From NCBI GenBank assembly GCA_010015675.1, contig ML977016.1:31465-95464 (forward strand): 64,000 nt of DNA, given 5' to 3'. This document shows positions 38,461 through 52,408 of this stretch, one piece after another (positions within the stretch are counted from its first letter, which is position 1; each line of letters begins with the position of its first letter). Both the position numbers and the translations under genes were made by a program. A model generated the notes under the pieces. That model made no database searches and was not told the origin of the DNA. It saw only the letters and a program-made list of their open reading frames with translations. The DNA is from Byssothecium circinans. Taxonomy: Eukaryota > Ascomycota > Dothideomycetes > Pleosporales > Massarinaceae.

Positions 38461-41400
38461 TGTGTATACGCTGAGCCGCAGATTAGTGGTGAGTTACTCG
38501 GGTTATACTTACCTTACCATAACACACAATTTCGGGGTAGATGTTGGGGGGGGGGGGTCGCTTCTGGGGAATGTGTATCCAGACGTCTATGCTGAGGAGC
38601 TTCAATGCACAGTTGGTGTGCTCCAATTCTCAATTGAGGTCTGGCAGGTAAAAGTGGGGCTTGAAGTGAAGTAAGAAACGTTTGCTGACGGTTCCCATAG
38701 ACTGGGGACACTGAAGAATGGGAGAAAATTTGCGACCACGAGCTTACAGAAACTACCTGAGACGGGGATCAGCAATTGGAGCTTAGAGACAATGGCAAAG
38801 TATACGGAAAAGCCATGCAAGGGTGGACAGGCACCCGCCCACAAAACGATATCAGGAAAAGTCGAGCTGGAACTAGCAGGTAGTCATGGGCAGAGCTCTC
38901 AAATTAGGAATGGATGGCGAGGCTTGAGGAAAAAATGCACAGGGGCCTGGACCAGTTACGAAGAGACGATGCCGTCTTCGTGCCCTCGATTCGTGGCAGA
39001 TGGCGTGCCGTTACCTGCCACATCAATTCGCCTCTGGAAGCCACAGATATTGGAGCGTCGAACAGCGAGGAGGCTTCACGATGAGGTCATAACCAGCAGG
39101 CTCTCCTTAATTGAGTGCATGCTGCACGCTCGAGGTGCATCGTATTCAAAGCCCGACGTCTACGGGTAAACAAGAGTCGTAGTGGAAGAGGCGCAAAGTT
39201 TGATCGATGGGCCAGGGGCTGGCTGTGCAGCGCCCAGCGGGATTTTCAGTGCATACCGCGTGTGGCGGCCATCTCTTCGAAATAAGCATGCTATGACGTA
39301 GATATCGGTCTGTGAGAGTGTTGGGGTTCGCGGGTGCCATGGCCTATGCGAAGTGCACTATAGTGTCCCGCGATGGCTTGGATGAGTTGACGGACGGGCT
39401 GCCAGCTGCCAGGGCGAGAACGCGGTGTAGGAGATGGGCTAGCTGGGGTGAAGAGCGAATACGAGGCCTTGAGTAGCAGTGGAAGTGAAGAGTGGGTGGC
39501 ACTCGTGGCACTGTGGCAGCGAGGTTGGCAGGTTGGGCGCCAAGACGGAGACACGGAGATCCTCCGGTGCCCGCTAGTCTCGTTCCGGACGCCGGACCGG
39601 GCTCTTCCGCGATCGGATCTTCTCGACGTCGCTCCTCTCAGCTCGTCCGTCCCGTCTCTCAGCTCGTCTCCTCTCCTCCTCTCCCTCTCCAGTGGGGATT
39701 GTCGCTCCGCGTCCCCTTTCGTACCGCTGGCCATGAAAACGCTCACTTGACGCCTCGTATGTATGCCGTGGCCCACTTCTGCAGCTGTCACTGCTGTCGC
39801 TGCTGTCATGCCAGCCCACACGGTCCCATTATTGCCCATGGCCCATCGCCGCCGTCCATGGCCCCGACTGCCGCTCTCCTCCTTCCGTGGGGCCGCTCGT
39901 CCAAAAGAGGGCTCTATCATTCCATCTTCGCACATGGTGCAGGCCGTGGTTGGCTGCGGCCTCTCCCGCTGGTGCCCGTGATCGTCGCGCGCCTCCAGAT
40001 GTCCGCCTCGATGTCGCCGACGCCCTGCAGCGCGGGGCTGTCTATTTCCGGAAACGCGCAGATGTGCCACCAAGGCACGCCCTAAACCGTCGACACATGG
40101 CGGCTTCTACCGGTCGTGTTGCCACGGCCCCGGGATTCTTGTCGCGGCAGGCTGGCAGCCCTCTGCTTATGGACTGGTCCCCCTTCAGAGAGAAAAGTCT
40201 GCGCCGTGCGCTACCATTTGGGATCCATCTTCACCATCGCACGCAATAAATACGAACTCCTGCACGATCCACGTTTGCAGTCGTTTTTCTGTCGACGCTT
40301 CTCCCAGTTATGTGCTCGTACTCGCCTATTCCTTCAGCCTGAAGCTGTGTACCAGTCCTGGCTGGCCCCTGCTACTTAACACAACTGCCTTGATTATACA
40401 ACGGTGATACAAGAACCGCCCCATCGACTACCGTCCTTGCAATGTGGGGTACTTTCGTCTCGTAGCCTTCTGATTTCCTCACGGTATTCAGACCCAAGTT
40501 TAGGGGCTCCTAATTTACCCAGATGAAACTCACAGACATGACTGTCGGCTTTTACGAGGACAGGCGCCTCGTAATGCCAATGCCGATGCCGATGCCGTGC
40601 AACCACCACCGTTAAAAATCATCACGACGCAAGTTCGCTCTCTCCACAGAATAAGCGTCATGGCCAGCGTCACGACAGAATTCGAGACGGCTCACTCGAA
40701 TGCCGGCGAGCATTTTTGCCTCTCTCTAGCGCTTTCTACGACACATAAAGTTGGCAAGCATGTGGACCCTATTGCACATCGCCTTCGTGAAGTCCGGGAG
40801 CTGAGTCTGGCATTGAAACCCTCCCTTCTCGCTGTCCGTTGTCTGCTCAGATGTCTTCCGCACCTCAGCCAGCCCTCTAGGACTGTTCTGTCGCACTTGG
40901 TCATCAGCTGGATTCGCTTTGGCGCCTCGAACATCTTACCTACCAAGTTACCCGTTACATTGCTGTGCGAAAGAAGCGAGTACTGGCGCTAAGCGAGGAT
41001 CCTCGATTGCAGCACAAGCACCGCTGCATGTAACCATATTCCAGCTTTGGCGAGGGAATCACAAACATCCACCTGGCCGAGCCGCTTCCGTCCACTCAGT
41101 TTAAATGTGCTGTTCTAGGCTACATGACCCACGACACTATGCCACGAACAGCTCTGACAGTTCACCGATGCAAGTCTTCGTCCCCCAACGAAAATTCTAA
41201 TTGCCAATTCTGCCAGTCGCAGCTAGCCAATATGCGCGACTCATTGCTAGCGTGAGCCCAGTCAGCGTGGATACTAGCCGCCAAACTGCTCAGTCCCGTC
41301 GGCCATGTGGATGCCTAGCTCTGGTTTTATTTCTCGTCTTGGCTGCGCTAGTGCCGTCATATTCGCTGTTTCTTTCACAATCGGCAGACTCGGGCTTCGC

Positions 41401-42881
41401 ATCAAGCCACTCCCAAAGCTGCTAGTATCTTTGTTGCAGCCGTTCATACACAGCATCTAGGTGACCAAGGACACCGACGCAACGCTGAGGCCTTTTTTCT
41501 CGGTCGCAGGATCGCCTTGAGCTCATTCAACAGTCTCCTCACGAACGTGCTGATGAGGTCTACACGTAATGGGATCATCGCACCCCAGTCATCACGCATT
41601 ATTGCTGTTTGCTTATCCGCAGTGGAGAGGGTCTGTGGGGGTGATCCTGTACTGTCAAGCCCCATCCTAACCTACGTTTTCCTCGAGTTCGACCAAGTAG
41701 GCAGCGAGACCTGAAGATCAGCATGCTAAGAATGCAACCTCAATCTGAAGTCTTCCGTCAAGCCGACTGTGGTTCAACCACAGTACTAATTCCTTCTTAG
41801 CCATGGGTAGAACTTTCATACTCCAGGGGTGACTATAAGAGCACCGCTCTTGTGGAGTCAAAAAAGCCGGCAATGGCGATCCAGTGTCAAGGTTCCCATC
41901 ACAGTCCTGACAGAGCTGTACAAATTATTGATACGCAAAGCTAAGTTTGATTTACCTTAGTGCTGATTTTGTCTTTGACACGGAAGCACCGCTATGGGTG
42001 GGACCTGGGTGTTCCTTTGATGATAGCAAGGATTCTCTTTCGGATTTGGAGTTGGACTAGCAGCGCTGATCTTCACAGCTCAATCAGCCAAACAAAGGGT
42101 CGCGCAATTAAAGCAAACAAGCGCGTTCCAGAGCGACTCCGGTCTAATGCCGGATTTATTATCAATGCAGGACCTGCTCATTATTCGGAGCCAATACTAG
42201 CTTGATGCAGGATGATGGGAGTGGCGTTGATCGTTGCCTCATACGCGGGAAAACCAGTTACGAATATGTATGTAATCTATCTACATAGCCAACCACACCC
42301 CCGTGGTCTTTACTCGCTCACCCCAGGGTTGGAATACGGGACTGTGCATTAGCGCCAAAAGCCTTGCAACGCTTTACTAGACCCAAACTATGGAGAGCAT
42401 CGCGAAACTTTTGGCACATGACTTGTACCTCGAAAAATTCCACCATCCTGGAAGATCGAGTTCGATGGACGATCGTCATCGTATTGCCGGCAGCCACGAA
42501 TGGTCCTCTCATAGCTGTAAACACGAGCATTATTGCAACACATACCTCCATCCCAGAAATCACGCTATTCCACACTCTCCAGGGCTGTACCATCTGAACG
42601 CATCAGGTAGAACCCCGGCATGCTTGCCCCTTAGGATCGTCTCCACAAGCTTCCCTTTCGAGGCTCAGCGGCAGCAAGAGCTTTTCCAAGTCCGCCAACG
42701 CCTATGAGGTATGTGGAAGGACGCTCACACCATGCTTCGGCTGATCAAAAAGTAGGGGCAGTGGAGAAAGCCGTGACCAACATTCGGTTCCAGATTATCA
42801 ACCCCTGGGCCCCATCAATACTCCATCTAATGCCCTGAGCGATTGCCTCAGGAAAGGCAAGTGATTTTCTCCACAGTTGCG
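38461..42881. other. Gene-poor spacer between divergent NRPS and ABC transporter
   Basis: About 4.4 kb with no supported gene. The part 39400-40200 is GC-rich and leaves long ORFs open on both strands (260 codons minus, 197 codons plus), but these are Arg/Ser/Pro/His-rich and mutually overlapping, so they are probably chance. A run of 12 G lies about 90 bases upstream of the NRPS start. A six-base repeat (ATGCCG-like, four copies) lies near 40575-40598. The region must hold the promoters of both genes. Confidence 0.55.
38546..38557. repeat. G12 homopolymer in the NRPS upstream region
   Basis: Twelve consecutive G on the plus strand (C on the NRPS strand), 86-97 bases upstream of the NRPS start codon. 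The exact length is uncertain because homopolymers are error-prone in sequencing. Confidence 0.7.
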
Positions 42882-45800
42882 ATGGCATCGATATCTTCTC
42901 AGGAGTGCATGTCCGTCGACAATACCTTCGGACCGTATGCTGGAGAGGGATGCCGTGGCGGGTTCGATTTTACTTTACTTTTTGAGGAGTCTGTTCTTTC
43001 TATCATACCAATTGCTTTGGTCATTTTAATTGCACCGTTGCGGATCGCCTCACTTTGGAGAAAAAGGACCAAAGTCTCCCGTTCCATTATTCTACCGATC
43101 AAGCTGGTGTGTATAGCCATGAAAGATACTTGGATGTCTGAGGACTAACTCGCGCGTAAGATATCATGGAGCTTCTTAGTCGGCTTCGATCTAGCTTTAC
43201 TCGTTCTTTGGGCGCAGAAGCCGCTCAAAAACGACGCTGTCCTTCCTTCGCACGTCCTCAGCCTCGTAGGCGCACTTCTTCTCGGCGCCCTCTCATACTT
43301 CGAGCATCGACGCTCCGTTCGCACCTCCTTTTTGATCAACTTCTACCTGTTCTTCACAGTCATTTTTGACACGGCTAGATCCCGGTCATGGAGCTTGAAC
43401 AGCGATCTCGAGGCTGTTTCGACACTGTTCACTACAAGAGTTGGGGTCAAGGTGTTCTTGCTCATAGTCGAGGCACGCGGAAAGGGCAGCTTGTTACTCC
43501 CGGAATACGCCGGCGAGCCTCCGGAGGCCACAGCTGGTATGAAATTGTCCTGCACAATCCTCGTTGGTGCCGCCGAGGGCGAGCTTTGCTGACATTGCGC
43601 TCTTAATTAGGCATGTTCAGTCGGTCATTGTTCTGGTGGCAGAATGAACTTTTCAAGCAAGGTTTCTCCAACACTATAACTGTGGACGATCTGTTTGAGC
43701 TTGACAAACACCTCCGTTCGGACTATCTCCACCGTCGCATCCGATCAGCGTGGATTCAAGGTGAGAAAGCACTGGAAGCATACTTTATGATACAGTGGAG
43801 CTGACCTATCAATTTCGACAGTGACCAAACGGGGCCCAAACGCGCTTTTCACGACTATTACGAGCCGGCTCAAGTGGCCTATACTTGCCGTTGTCCCGCC
43901 TCGGGCTTGTTTGATCGCCTTCAACTTCTGTCAGCCGTTTCTCATCGAGCGCGCTGTTAAATACTCCAACGAGGGTACGATTGCCCAGGATAGGAATATT
44001 GGGTATGGGTTGATAGGAGCCTATGTCGTGGTCTATGTTGGAATCGCTGTAAGTGATGATTCCTCACTCGCAAGGCTTGACGTTCGACCGCATCCTTTGA
44101 GCTGGGTATCCCGTTGGAGTCAACTAGGATACCTGGTTCATAATACAAGGCTGTCCTGTCAGCAGTATCCTTGTGATGATCACACCCGCTAATCGATGTG
44201 GCAGATCTCGACAGGGCAGTACCAGCAGCGCACTTATCGCTTTATCACGATGATACGAGGAAGCATGATCGCGATGCTTTACAACAAAGCCTCGGATATT
44301 GCGCTGAAAGATGTTGATCTGGCGTCGTCAATCACACTCATGTCCGCAGACATCGAAAGAATTGTGACAGGCATGTCCACCGCGCATGAAATATGGTCGA
44401 ACTCCATGGAGGTAGGCATTGCGATCTACCTGCTTTCGCGTCAACTTGGTGTTGCTTGTTCGATCCCAATTGCGGTTGCTGTTGTCTCGCTTTTGGGGTC
44501 TTTTGCCGCGACGAGTTTAGTCATGCAGCGACAGGCGCTTTGGCTCCAAGCGATTGAGCGTCGCATTGCTGCGACTTCTGCAATGCTCAGTTCAATGAAA
44601 GGTAAAGGCCCACAGGATTCCAAGAAATTGTCCCTTCGTATATATGCGGCATGTGCTGACATCAGCAGGTGTGAAGATGGGTGGCATCACAGACGTACTA
44701 CGGGAGGATTTACAACAGCTTCGTGTCGACGAGCTCAACATTTCAAAGAAGTTCCGAAAGCTTTTAATCTGGACAATGGGCTTCTCTTACATATCCCCGA
44801 TAGTCTCCCCGTAAGTGACGCCGGGTGAAATGCAGGCGAGACATTCACTAACTTCGTACGCCAAAGCATCCTTACGTTTGCCGTATTCAGTATTATGGCG
44901 CAGAAGAGCAATGGACACACGACGCTCGATACTGCAAAAGTCTTCACCTCGCTGTCACTTTTTACATTGCTCTCTGAGCCCCTTGGATCTCTGATCATGG
45001 CCCTGGCAGCGTTCATGGGTGGCATGGGTTCGATCCGCAGGATACAGGATTTCCTCAGTACTGAAGCCTTGGTACGTTACGTAAAGATTCCAACTTGGAC
45101 CCAAAGAGCGTGCCACTGCATCTGATAGTTACTAACACGCTACCAGGCTGATCAAAGGAGGTTTCCAAACCATAGGGCAAGCATCGGATCGTCCTCAGAT
45201 GTCGGTTATGAGTCGGACAAGGATTCAAAACAATCGCAAAAGAGTCGTTGTTCCCTCCAAATCCAGCCAGTCGGCGCGTTCGGCAACTCTAGTTCCCAGG
45301 CCATCATTATCGAGAACGGCACTTTTGGGTGGGACAAAGACACCCAGCCTGCCGGCATTCTCAAGGACATCTCAGCTGTCGTCCCACGTGGCAAGGTCAC
45401 TATGCTTGTTGGGCCAGTCGGGTGTGGGAAGTCCACTCTGCTCAAGGCCATTTTGGGCGAGCTGCCCTTTATGGAAGGTACAGTGCAGCTGTCAACGGTG
45501 CGCATTGCATTCTGCGACCAGACGCCGTGGCACGTTAATGGCAGTGTGCAGCAGAGCATCGTTGGCGTCTCGGACTTTGACCAGCGATGGTATGCAGCTG
45601 TGGTTCGTGCGTGTGCGTTGGACGAAGATCTTCGTCTATTGCCGCAAGGCGATCAGACCCGAATTGGGAGCAAAGGCATTGCGTTGAGTGGGGGACAGAG
45701 CCAGCGTATAGTATGACACCCCTTTATTGATCCCCTTCTTCATCCCATTTCGTCACTAACAGTTGCCTATTTAGGCACTTGCGAGGGCTATATATGCGCA

Positions 45801-48266
45801 GAAGGACCTTGTCGTCCTTGATGACTGTCTTTCTGGGCTAGATGGTCAAACTGAGAATCGTGTTTGGCACTCGCTTCTTGGTCGTGATGGTTTGTTGAGA
45901 CGATGCAGAACCACTGTTCTTATCGCTTCATCGTCCGGTAAGCCTTCCCTTCTTCCCCTCTCCAATACACTTGAATCTGACTGATGTCCTGTCTTCTTAG
46001 CCAAACGTCTGCCTTACTGCGATCACATCGTCGCGCTCAGCAAGGAAGGCCGAGTTGTGGAACAGGGCTCATTCGATAAACTCAACGTATCCGGAGGCTA
46101 CGTCGCTAACTTCGACCTTCCTCCACCCGACTGGGATTTTGCGCCAGAGAAGCATGTCTACGAAGCACCTCCCAGATACACAGAACGGCCGGTTCATGAC
46201 AAGGTGACTGAAGAGGACATTCAGGCGGAGACGAATAGACGCACTGGCGATGCGGCTATCTATCTATATTATGTCCGGTCCGTCGGTTGGGCTGCGACCA
46301 TAATCTTCATCGTTTCCATCACCATCTTCATCTTCGGCCAATCGTTCCCGACAATCTGGGTAAAGATGTGGGCGGAGTACAACCAGGAGTTTCCAAACAA
46401 GCGCCTTGGGTACTATCTCGGTATCTATGCTCTTCTTGGTGGCTCAGCTCTAATCTTCCTCATCATTAGCTGTTGGTCAGTATGGGTGCCTTCCATCTAT
46501 ATCCTGTGCTAATAGTTTCAGGCAACTCATCGTGACGATGGTGCCTCGCTCCGGAATCCAATTCCACCGTCGACTCCTGGACACGGTCCTTGGGTAAGAA
46601 CCCAAACTTTCTTCATCAGCCTCTACAATCCCTTAGTGCAACAATGCTGACGAGCACCAGTTCTCCAATGTCCTTCTTTGCTGCGACAGATACCGGAGTC
46701 ACGCTCAACCGCTTCTCGCAAGATTTACAACTCATCGACATGGAACTACCGCTCTCTGCGCTGAACACTTTCGCAACATTTGTCCTCTGCATCTGTCAGA
46801 TGGGGCTTATAGCCGTCGCAGCTCCGTTTGCTGCCATTTCGTTTCCAGTCGTCGGCATGAGCGTCTACGCTGTCCAGAAATTCTACCTCCGAACTTCCCG
46901 TCAACTCCGATTCCTCGACCTTGAAGCCAAGTCGCCTCTGTATACCCAGTTCAACGAGATGCTTGAAGGTCTAGCGACAATCCGTGCGTTCGGCTGGCAG
47001 AGCTTCCTCGAAGAAAAAGCCAAAGCAATCCTCGACCGCAGTCAGCGGCCGTTTTATCTCCTCTTCTCCGTACAACGCTGGCTGACTCTCGTCCTCGACT
47101 TGATCGTCGCAGCCGTCGCAACCATTCTCATCATCCTCGTTGTTGCCTTGAAAGGCAAGCTCAGCGCCGGCTACGTCGGTGTTGCACTACTCAACGTTAT
47201 CCTTTTTTCACAAAGCATCAAGATGCTCATCACTTTCTGGACACAACTTGAGACTCACATAGGAAGCGTGGCGCGCATCAAGACGTTCACGACTGATGCC
47301 ATCAGTGAGGACCAGCCTGGAGAAGACCAAGCGCCGCCACCTAATTGGCCGAGTGAAGGAGGCGTGGAGTTCAACGAAATCACGGCTTGTTACCGGCCGA
47401 ATGAGCCGGTGATTTCGAAGTTCTCACTCAAGATCAAGCCGGGTGAGAAGGTTGCTGTTGTAGGGAGGACTGGAAGGTACGTGAAGCTCTCACTAATTCT
47501 TTAGACTGCGACTGATAATGTGCCAGTGGGAAATCCTCGCTCGTCCTTTCTCTCTTCCGTATGATTGATCTTTCCTCTGGTACTATCACTATCGACTCTT
47601 TACCGCTCTCTCGACTACCCCGGCAAACAGTCCGCTCGAGGCTCATCGGACTTCCCCAGGATGCATACCTGCTTCCGGGCTCTGTGCGCTTGAACGCCGA
47701 CCCACTCAAGCAGAGCAACGACAAGGCCATCATGCAGGCCTTGAAAGACGTTCGTCTATGGGATATTGTGGTGAGCAAGGGCGATGAGTCAAAGTATCAA
47801 CATCCTCTCGACGTCGAAGTCGAAGATCTACATTTCTCGCATGGCCAGCGTCAACTGTTCTGCCTCGCGAGGGCAATCTTGAGGGCCGACAAGGGTAGCG
47901 TTGTCGTTCTCGATGAGGCTACTAGCAAGTAAGTCTCACCCCTTCCTCACTCACCCACTACTTAGACGCTATACTAACGCATCTGCTAGTCTCGACCAAG
48001 CCTCCGACTCCCACGTCCAAAAACTCCTCCGCGCGAAGTTCGCATCCCACACCGTCATCGCAGTAGCGCACAAGCTCGACACCATCCTCGACTTCGACAA
48101 AGTCGTCGTCATGAACCAGGGCCAGCTCGTCGAATACGGTGAGCCCTATAAACTACTTGACCGGGAAGGCAGCTGGTTCAAGAGTCTGTACGAAGATGGG
48201 GATGGCTTAAAGGGTGGCCCAGAAGGTGAAGGTGATGTTGATGATATTATGGTCATGACGCAGTAA
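42882..48266 (+). CDS. ABCC (MRP-type) full ABC transporter
   Basis: Fourteen exons: 42882-43106, 43161-43536, 43611-43760, 43822-44048, 44205-44601, 44669-44810, 44867-45071, 45147-45710, 45775-45937, 46001-46475, 46522-46593, 46661-47476, 47527-47928 and 47990-48266, giving 1,496 aa. All introns are GT-AG (46-156 bp) and in phase. Order: N-terminal TMD0 helices, TMD1, NBD1, TMD2, NBD2, the layout of ABCC transporters in the plasma or vacuolar membrane. NBD1: Walker A GPVGCGKST (about 663-671), signature LSGGQ (754-758), Walker B LVVLDD (Asp where the catalytic Glu usually sits, normal for this subfamily). NBD2: Walker A GRTGSGKSS (about 1266-1274), signature FSHGQ (1374-1378), Walker B VVLDE (Glu1401). 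It is transcribed away from the NRPS, so export of the peptide or self-protection is the likely role. From memory, an ABC transporter also neighbours the Aspergillus pes1 gene. Confidence 0.93.
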
Positions 48267-51200
48267 TGTGTGACGTATATATTCGCGACTGTTTTCCTGC
48301 TCTACCTCTGTTCATAAGCGTTTGATAGCGTTCATGGCGGTGTACTTGACAAAAATAGGGATGCAATCTGCGTTGTTTTGGAAGGAGGAGCGGAAACATG
48401 TACAGGCATTTTGCAGCAGTTTCAGCCTTTTCTCTCCTTTTCCTTTTTCCTTTTTGAGCATCTTTCGACTCATTGTGGTGTACGTATTTCACCTATCTTG
48501 TACATTTTCAACAAAAAGCGAGAGAGTATGCGCGGTCCCAGCCGTCAAATTCATACGAAAACCAGAAAAAAAAATAGAATTTGAAAATCTACATCTAAAC
48601 AAAAACAACACCCTACCAAAACTCTCCCTGGAAGTAGAACCCACCATTTCCCCCGCAAACCTCCCACTCCCCCAAAAGAAAAATTTGCCCTCTCACTTTT
48701 GCCCATCCCCTTCCTACCTTCCTATCCCATCCCGGGCCTTCTCCGCCCGCCGCGCCCGTGTCTCGTAAACCAAAACCGAAAGTTATTGTTGTCAAGACGA
48801 TCCCTTCCATTTCCACCCCGATCGACATGCCCCATGCGCTCAGCAGCTCGGCGAACGCCCAGCGCCGAAAGCGGGAGATCCCGGCCAAGGAACCCCAAGA
48901 TCGATCTACAGTATCGAAAAAAAGGACGTGGCGTTTAAGATTCAGCAATGCTGATCGTGACTTTTTCCGGGGGATAGGGCGGTTGATTATTGATTGCCGC
49001 GCAAGTGCATATGTATGTTCCCAGGTAGTGTGTGGGTTTAGGGAAATTGGTGCAACCCGTATATGTGGGATCAGGATTGATGCCTTGTTTTTTTGATCGG
49101 CGAGGTTCGAAAGTATATGTCCAGGGACGGAAGTAGCAGTGCCCGACTGGCTGCGATGCTGATCTTGACCTTGTGTGTAGTTGGAGGTTTTGGCACTTTT
49201 GTCTGTGCGGGTGTAGGGTTTGATTTGGGGGTGGTGCTGGTGTGTCATGTAGACGTGGCTGGCTGTTGGGTAAAGTTGCATTATGCAGGGTGCACAGGAC
49301 GTCTGGACGTGTATGTGAATAATAAATATGTAGGAGAGGTGATCGCTGGCATGGGAAAGCGAGGGTGTTTTAACGCAATGTCTCACGGCACCGCAGATCT
49401 TGGATAATGGGCGATCGTCTCGGCGCCTTGGAAGAGACAGGTGTAATATGTATTTGGGTAATCTTTGCAGGGTTGAGGTAGATGGGCGGGTATGCGGGCC
49501 GTGACGATCGTTGACAAGGGAAGATGGTGACGTGGGTCTTGGGGATGTTGTGTCACGGCTCAGACTTTTCAGGTAAATGGTGGTTGGGGGAGGGGGATGG
49601 GAATAGTGGTGTAGGTGGGAGATGTTGGGTTCTCGGATTAGGAGACTGTGTCTTACGAATGGGTGTAGGAATGCGAACGGGGATGGGGATGGGGACATGT
49701 GATGTGAGTGTTTTCTTTTCTTGGCGTAGTCGGAGTTGAGCGATGAATGTAGGCGTTATGTGGGGATAATATTGGGTAGAATGGGAAAGTAGTGGTTGTT
49801 GATGGACATGTCTGGGTTGAGGAAAAAGGACTTCAATGTGCAAGTATTCCTTCGCGATGTATTTACTTTCTCAATAGATTAAGCATGTATGTTGATGGAA
49901 TCGACAGTATAGGTGATTGTAGTAAATAGTTGGTAGCTTATGGAGTTGTTCATGCGACTGTGTGGTATCTACAACGTATCTGTCATGGCAGTTTTAGGAC
50001 GTTCTTATTTAGCGTTGTGATTACAATGACAAGATTTCTTCACTTACTTTTAGCTACCTTCGCGACTGAATAAATGCTCTGAAAGCGCTCGCTACTGTTG
50101 TGTTGGACTCTCCACAGGTTCCACATCAGGCGCTTAAATCCCCACGGTGTCCAAATACATGACAACTTGATCACATGATCCCTCTAGCTCACCGTGAAAA
50201 AGTAAATATAGGGCTGGCTTCGTACTTTGTTTTAAAGTGACGGCCGTCGTCGGGCGTCCAATGCTGCAGTGATGACGCACTTAGCCTTGAGAGCTCCAAG
50301 CCGCGCAGCCCAGATGACACCGCGATAACTTGAGCATTAGAGCCCCACGAGCTTACCTATGTAGAATCTCCCCAAAGAAAATTCTTGTTCAGTGTACTGT
50401 AATTTTGATTCCTCATGTGGTGTCGAAACATCAGACACTGCGATGGTAAGCCTGATGGCAGACGAGAAGCGCCCTTCGGCGTGTGTATCTGATCGCTGAC
50501 TGGCGGGACAACTGCTAGAGAAAGCTCATGAGCCTGAGAGGCTCTATAATTCCCCAGCGTCGTGAAGATACTCTTCGGCTACTTATCCTTATCAATGCTG
50601 TAACACCCCACAGCCCCTTAACCTTAGCACTGCGATGTCAGCAGTCGATCCCACCTTCCCAACGCTCACAACTACTCGAGAAAAGCGCCCTATTACACCA
50701 TTTGCCCTGCATGATACTCGAGCATCAAATGGGATACTGTAAAAGGCACAACACTGCTTTTGTTAACAAGGGTCATCCACGCGCGATCCTCCATCGTCTC
50801 CAAGTCGCTGGACAACGCTACCAAATACCGGCAGCACCCATCTCCAAGTACCTTCAAACGTCCCTGCGTCATGTCAGCGTAATGCCCTGCGTTTAGGCCC
50901 ACCCACTACCTGCAGCTCTCTAGTAACCACACCACATGCATCTATACCGACGCCATGTCAGCGAATCGCCTAGAGTAGATCATCTACTCCAGACACAGCC
51001 TTGCTTCGCATGTGCCCTGCATATAATGCCATGCCACAACGTTGGCCTCAGGATTTGCTGCCGGTAGACGCTTCTTTCCCGGATCTACAATGCAAGCTCG
51101 ATCTTGGAGACGAGTTCCAGGGACATGGCCATGGTGACTGCGGAGTAAGCACGGAGAGGCGCAGCAGATGTAGCGAGATGTCACTACCTGTACCTCGCGG

Positions 51201-52408
51201 AAGACTAGCGGTTGGGTGTGCCGAGGGGAGTTGGAGGTACGTAGTGCTGCATGTGGACACCGAGGTAGCACTGCGGTTTACATGTGACACATCAATTGAT
51301 CCCTCACTCCTACCACTTGAGTTGTTACCATAAGTTTGCAGTTAGTCTTCGTTTTGCATTCATCTAACTCCTTCCTTGAGGCTACTGCATAGATGCAATA
51401 AATATTTTAGCAGTCAATTTCCCGGTTATGACGATCGAGTTGTGTGAGGTGCATATCACGTGACTATATGATTCACTGCAGCGTGACTTGCTCACCACAC
51501 ACGCCAGGACAACCCCAAGTACCAAGAGACATGTACCAATCTTTTACTTCCGTCAAATTCGTAGACTTCGCCCGAATTCAACATGAAACCATCGTACATG
51601 CTACCCCTTATCTTGTGCATAGTCAAGTTTGCAAGCACCAGCTCAACTTCGTGCGCATGCTAACATACATCACTAGAGACATCGTTCAATCTGTACTATA
51701 GAATTCAGACTGGGTAGTCCAATAAATTGAGATTTGGCATCGCTCGTCACGGTCCGAGAATTGGGTAGGGTTCGACTTCTAGAAAATGTCAGTAATCAGA
51801 ATGCCTTGTTTAAAGACGCAGATTTGGCTCCCGTGGTGGCAATGTAAGCGACTCGTCCCCCTATTCTCTGGTCTGGTATTGATCATTAGTAGGTAGGTCA
51901 ATGAAGAAGACAAGCAGGTACGAATAAGTGATATACCTTATTTTAGAATAGCGTGAAGCAAAAGTATCAGCATGGCAGCTTTGAACACTGGTGGCAATTC
52001 TTTTGGGTAAGATACAACCACCAATTACAGTCAGCGTAACGAAGTGGTCATATCATCAGCCTGCAAAGCCAATCACGTGACTCAGTTGATTCCTTACGGG
52101 GATCGTGCCTGCTCAAAATACACAGTTAATAAGTCGTTCCTCCCTTAAGCTCAATTCGTCCACGCGTACATCTTATAAACAAGCGGTCAACGAGCTGTAG
52201 ATAGGTTTGAATTAAGAAATAGCTGTTAATGAATTGTTCTGAGAAGGTAGGATCTCTCTAAGGTTTCAACACATTGACGGTTTACTTCAGGAACGCATAA
52301 GCATTTCACTTCCCTCTCCTCAATTGTAGTCTTTATATGTACACTAGTTAACTGATTGAACTATGATGTATGCATAGGTGTGTACATATATTTAAGTTGA
52401 TATGTATC
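48267..52408. other. Gene-poor region downstream of the transporter
   Basis: About 4.1 kb without a supported gene. A 361-codon minus-strand ORF at 48613-49698 is Ser/Pro/His-rich and looks like a chance frame. Repetitive GGGGAT/GGGTGT words occur at 49560-49700. From 49850 to 52400 the sequence is more A/T-rich and stop-rich in all frames. Confidence 0.5.

Noticed and set aside
39291..40085. Long ORFs on both strands (260 codons minus, 197 codons plus)
   Set aside because: They overlap each other in a GC-rich block, where stops are rare by chance, and the proteins look random.
40597..40992. 131-codon plus-strand ORF in the NRPS/ABC spacer
   Set aside because: Non-ATG first codon in the open frame, no recognisable motif, and an overlapping antisense ORF.
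48613..49698. 361-codon minus-strand ORF
   Set aside because: Very rich in Ser, Pro, His and Arg, with no domain or intron signals, and it overlaps plus-strand ORFs of similar quality; best explained by local base composition.
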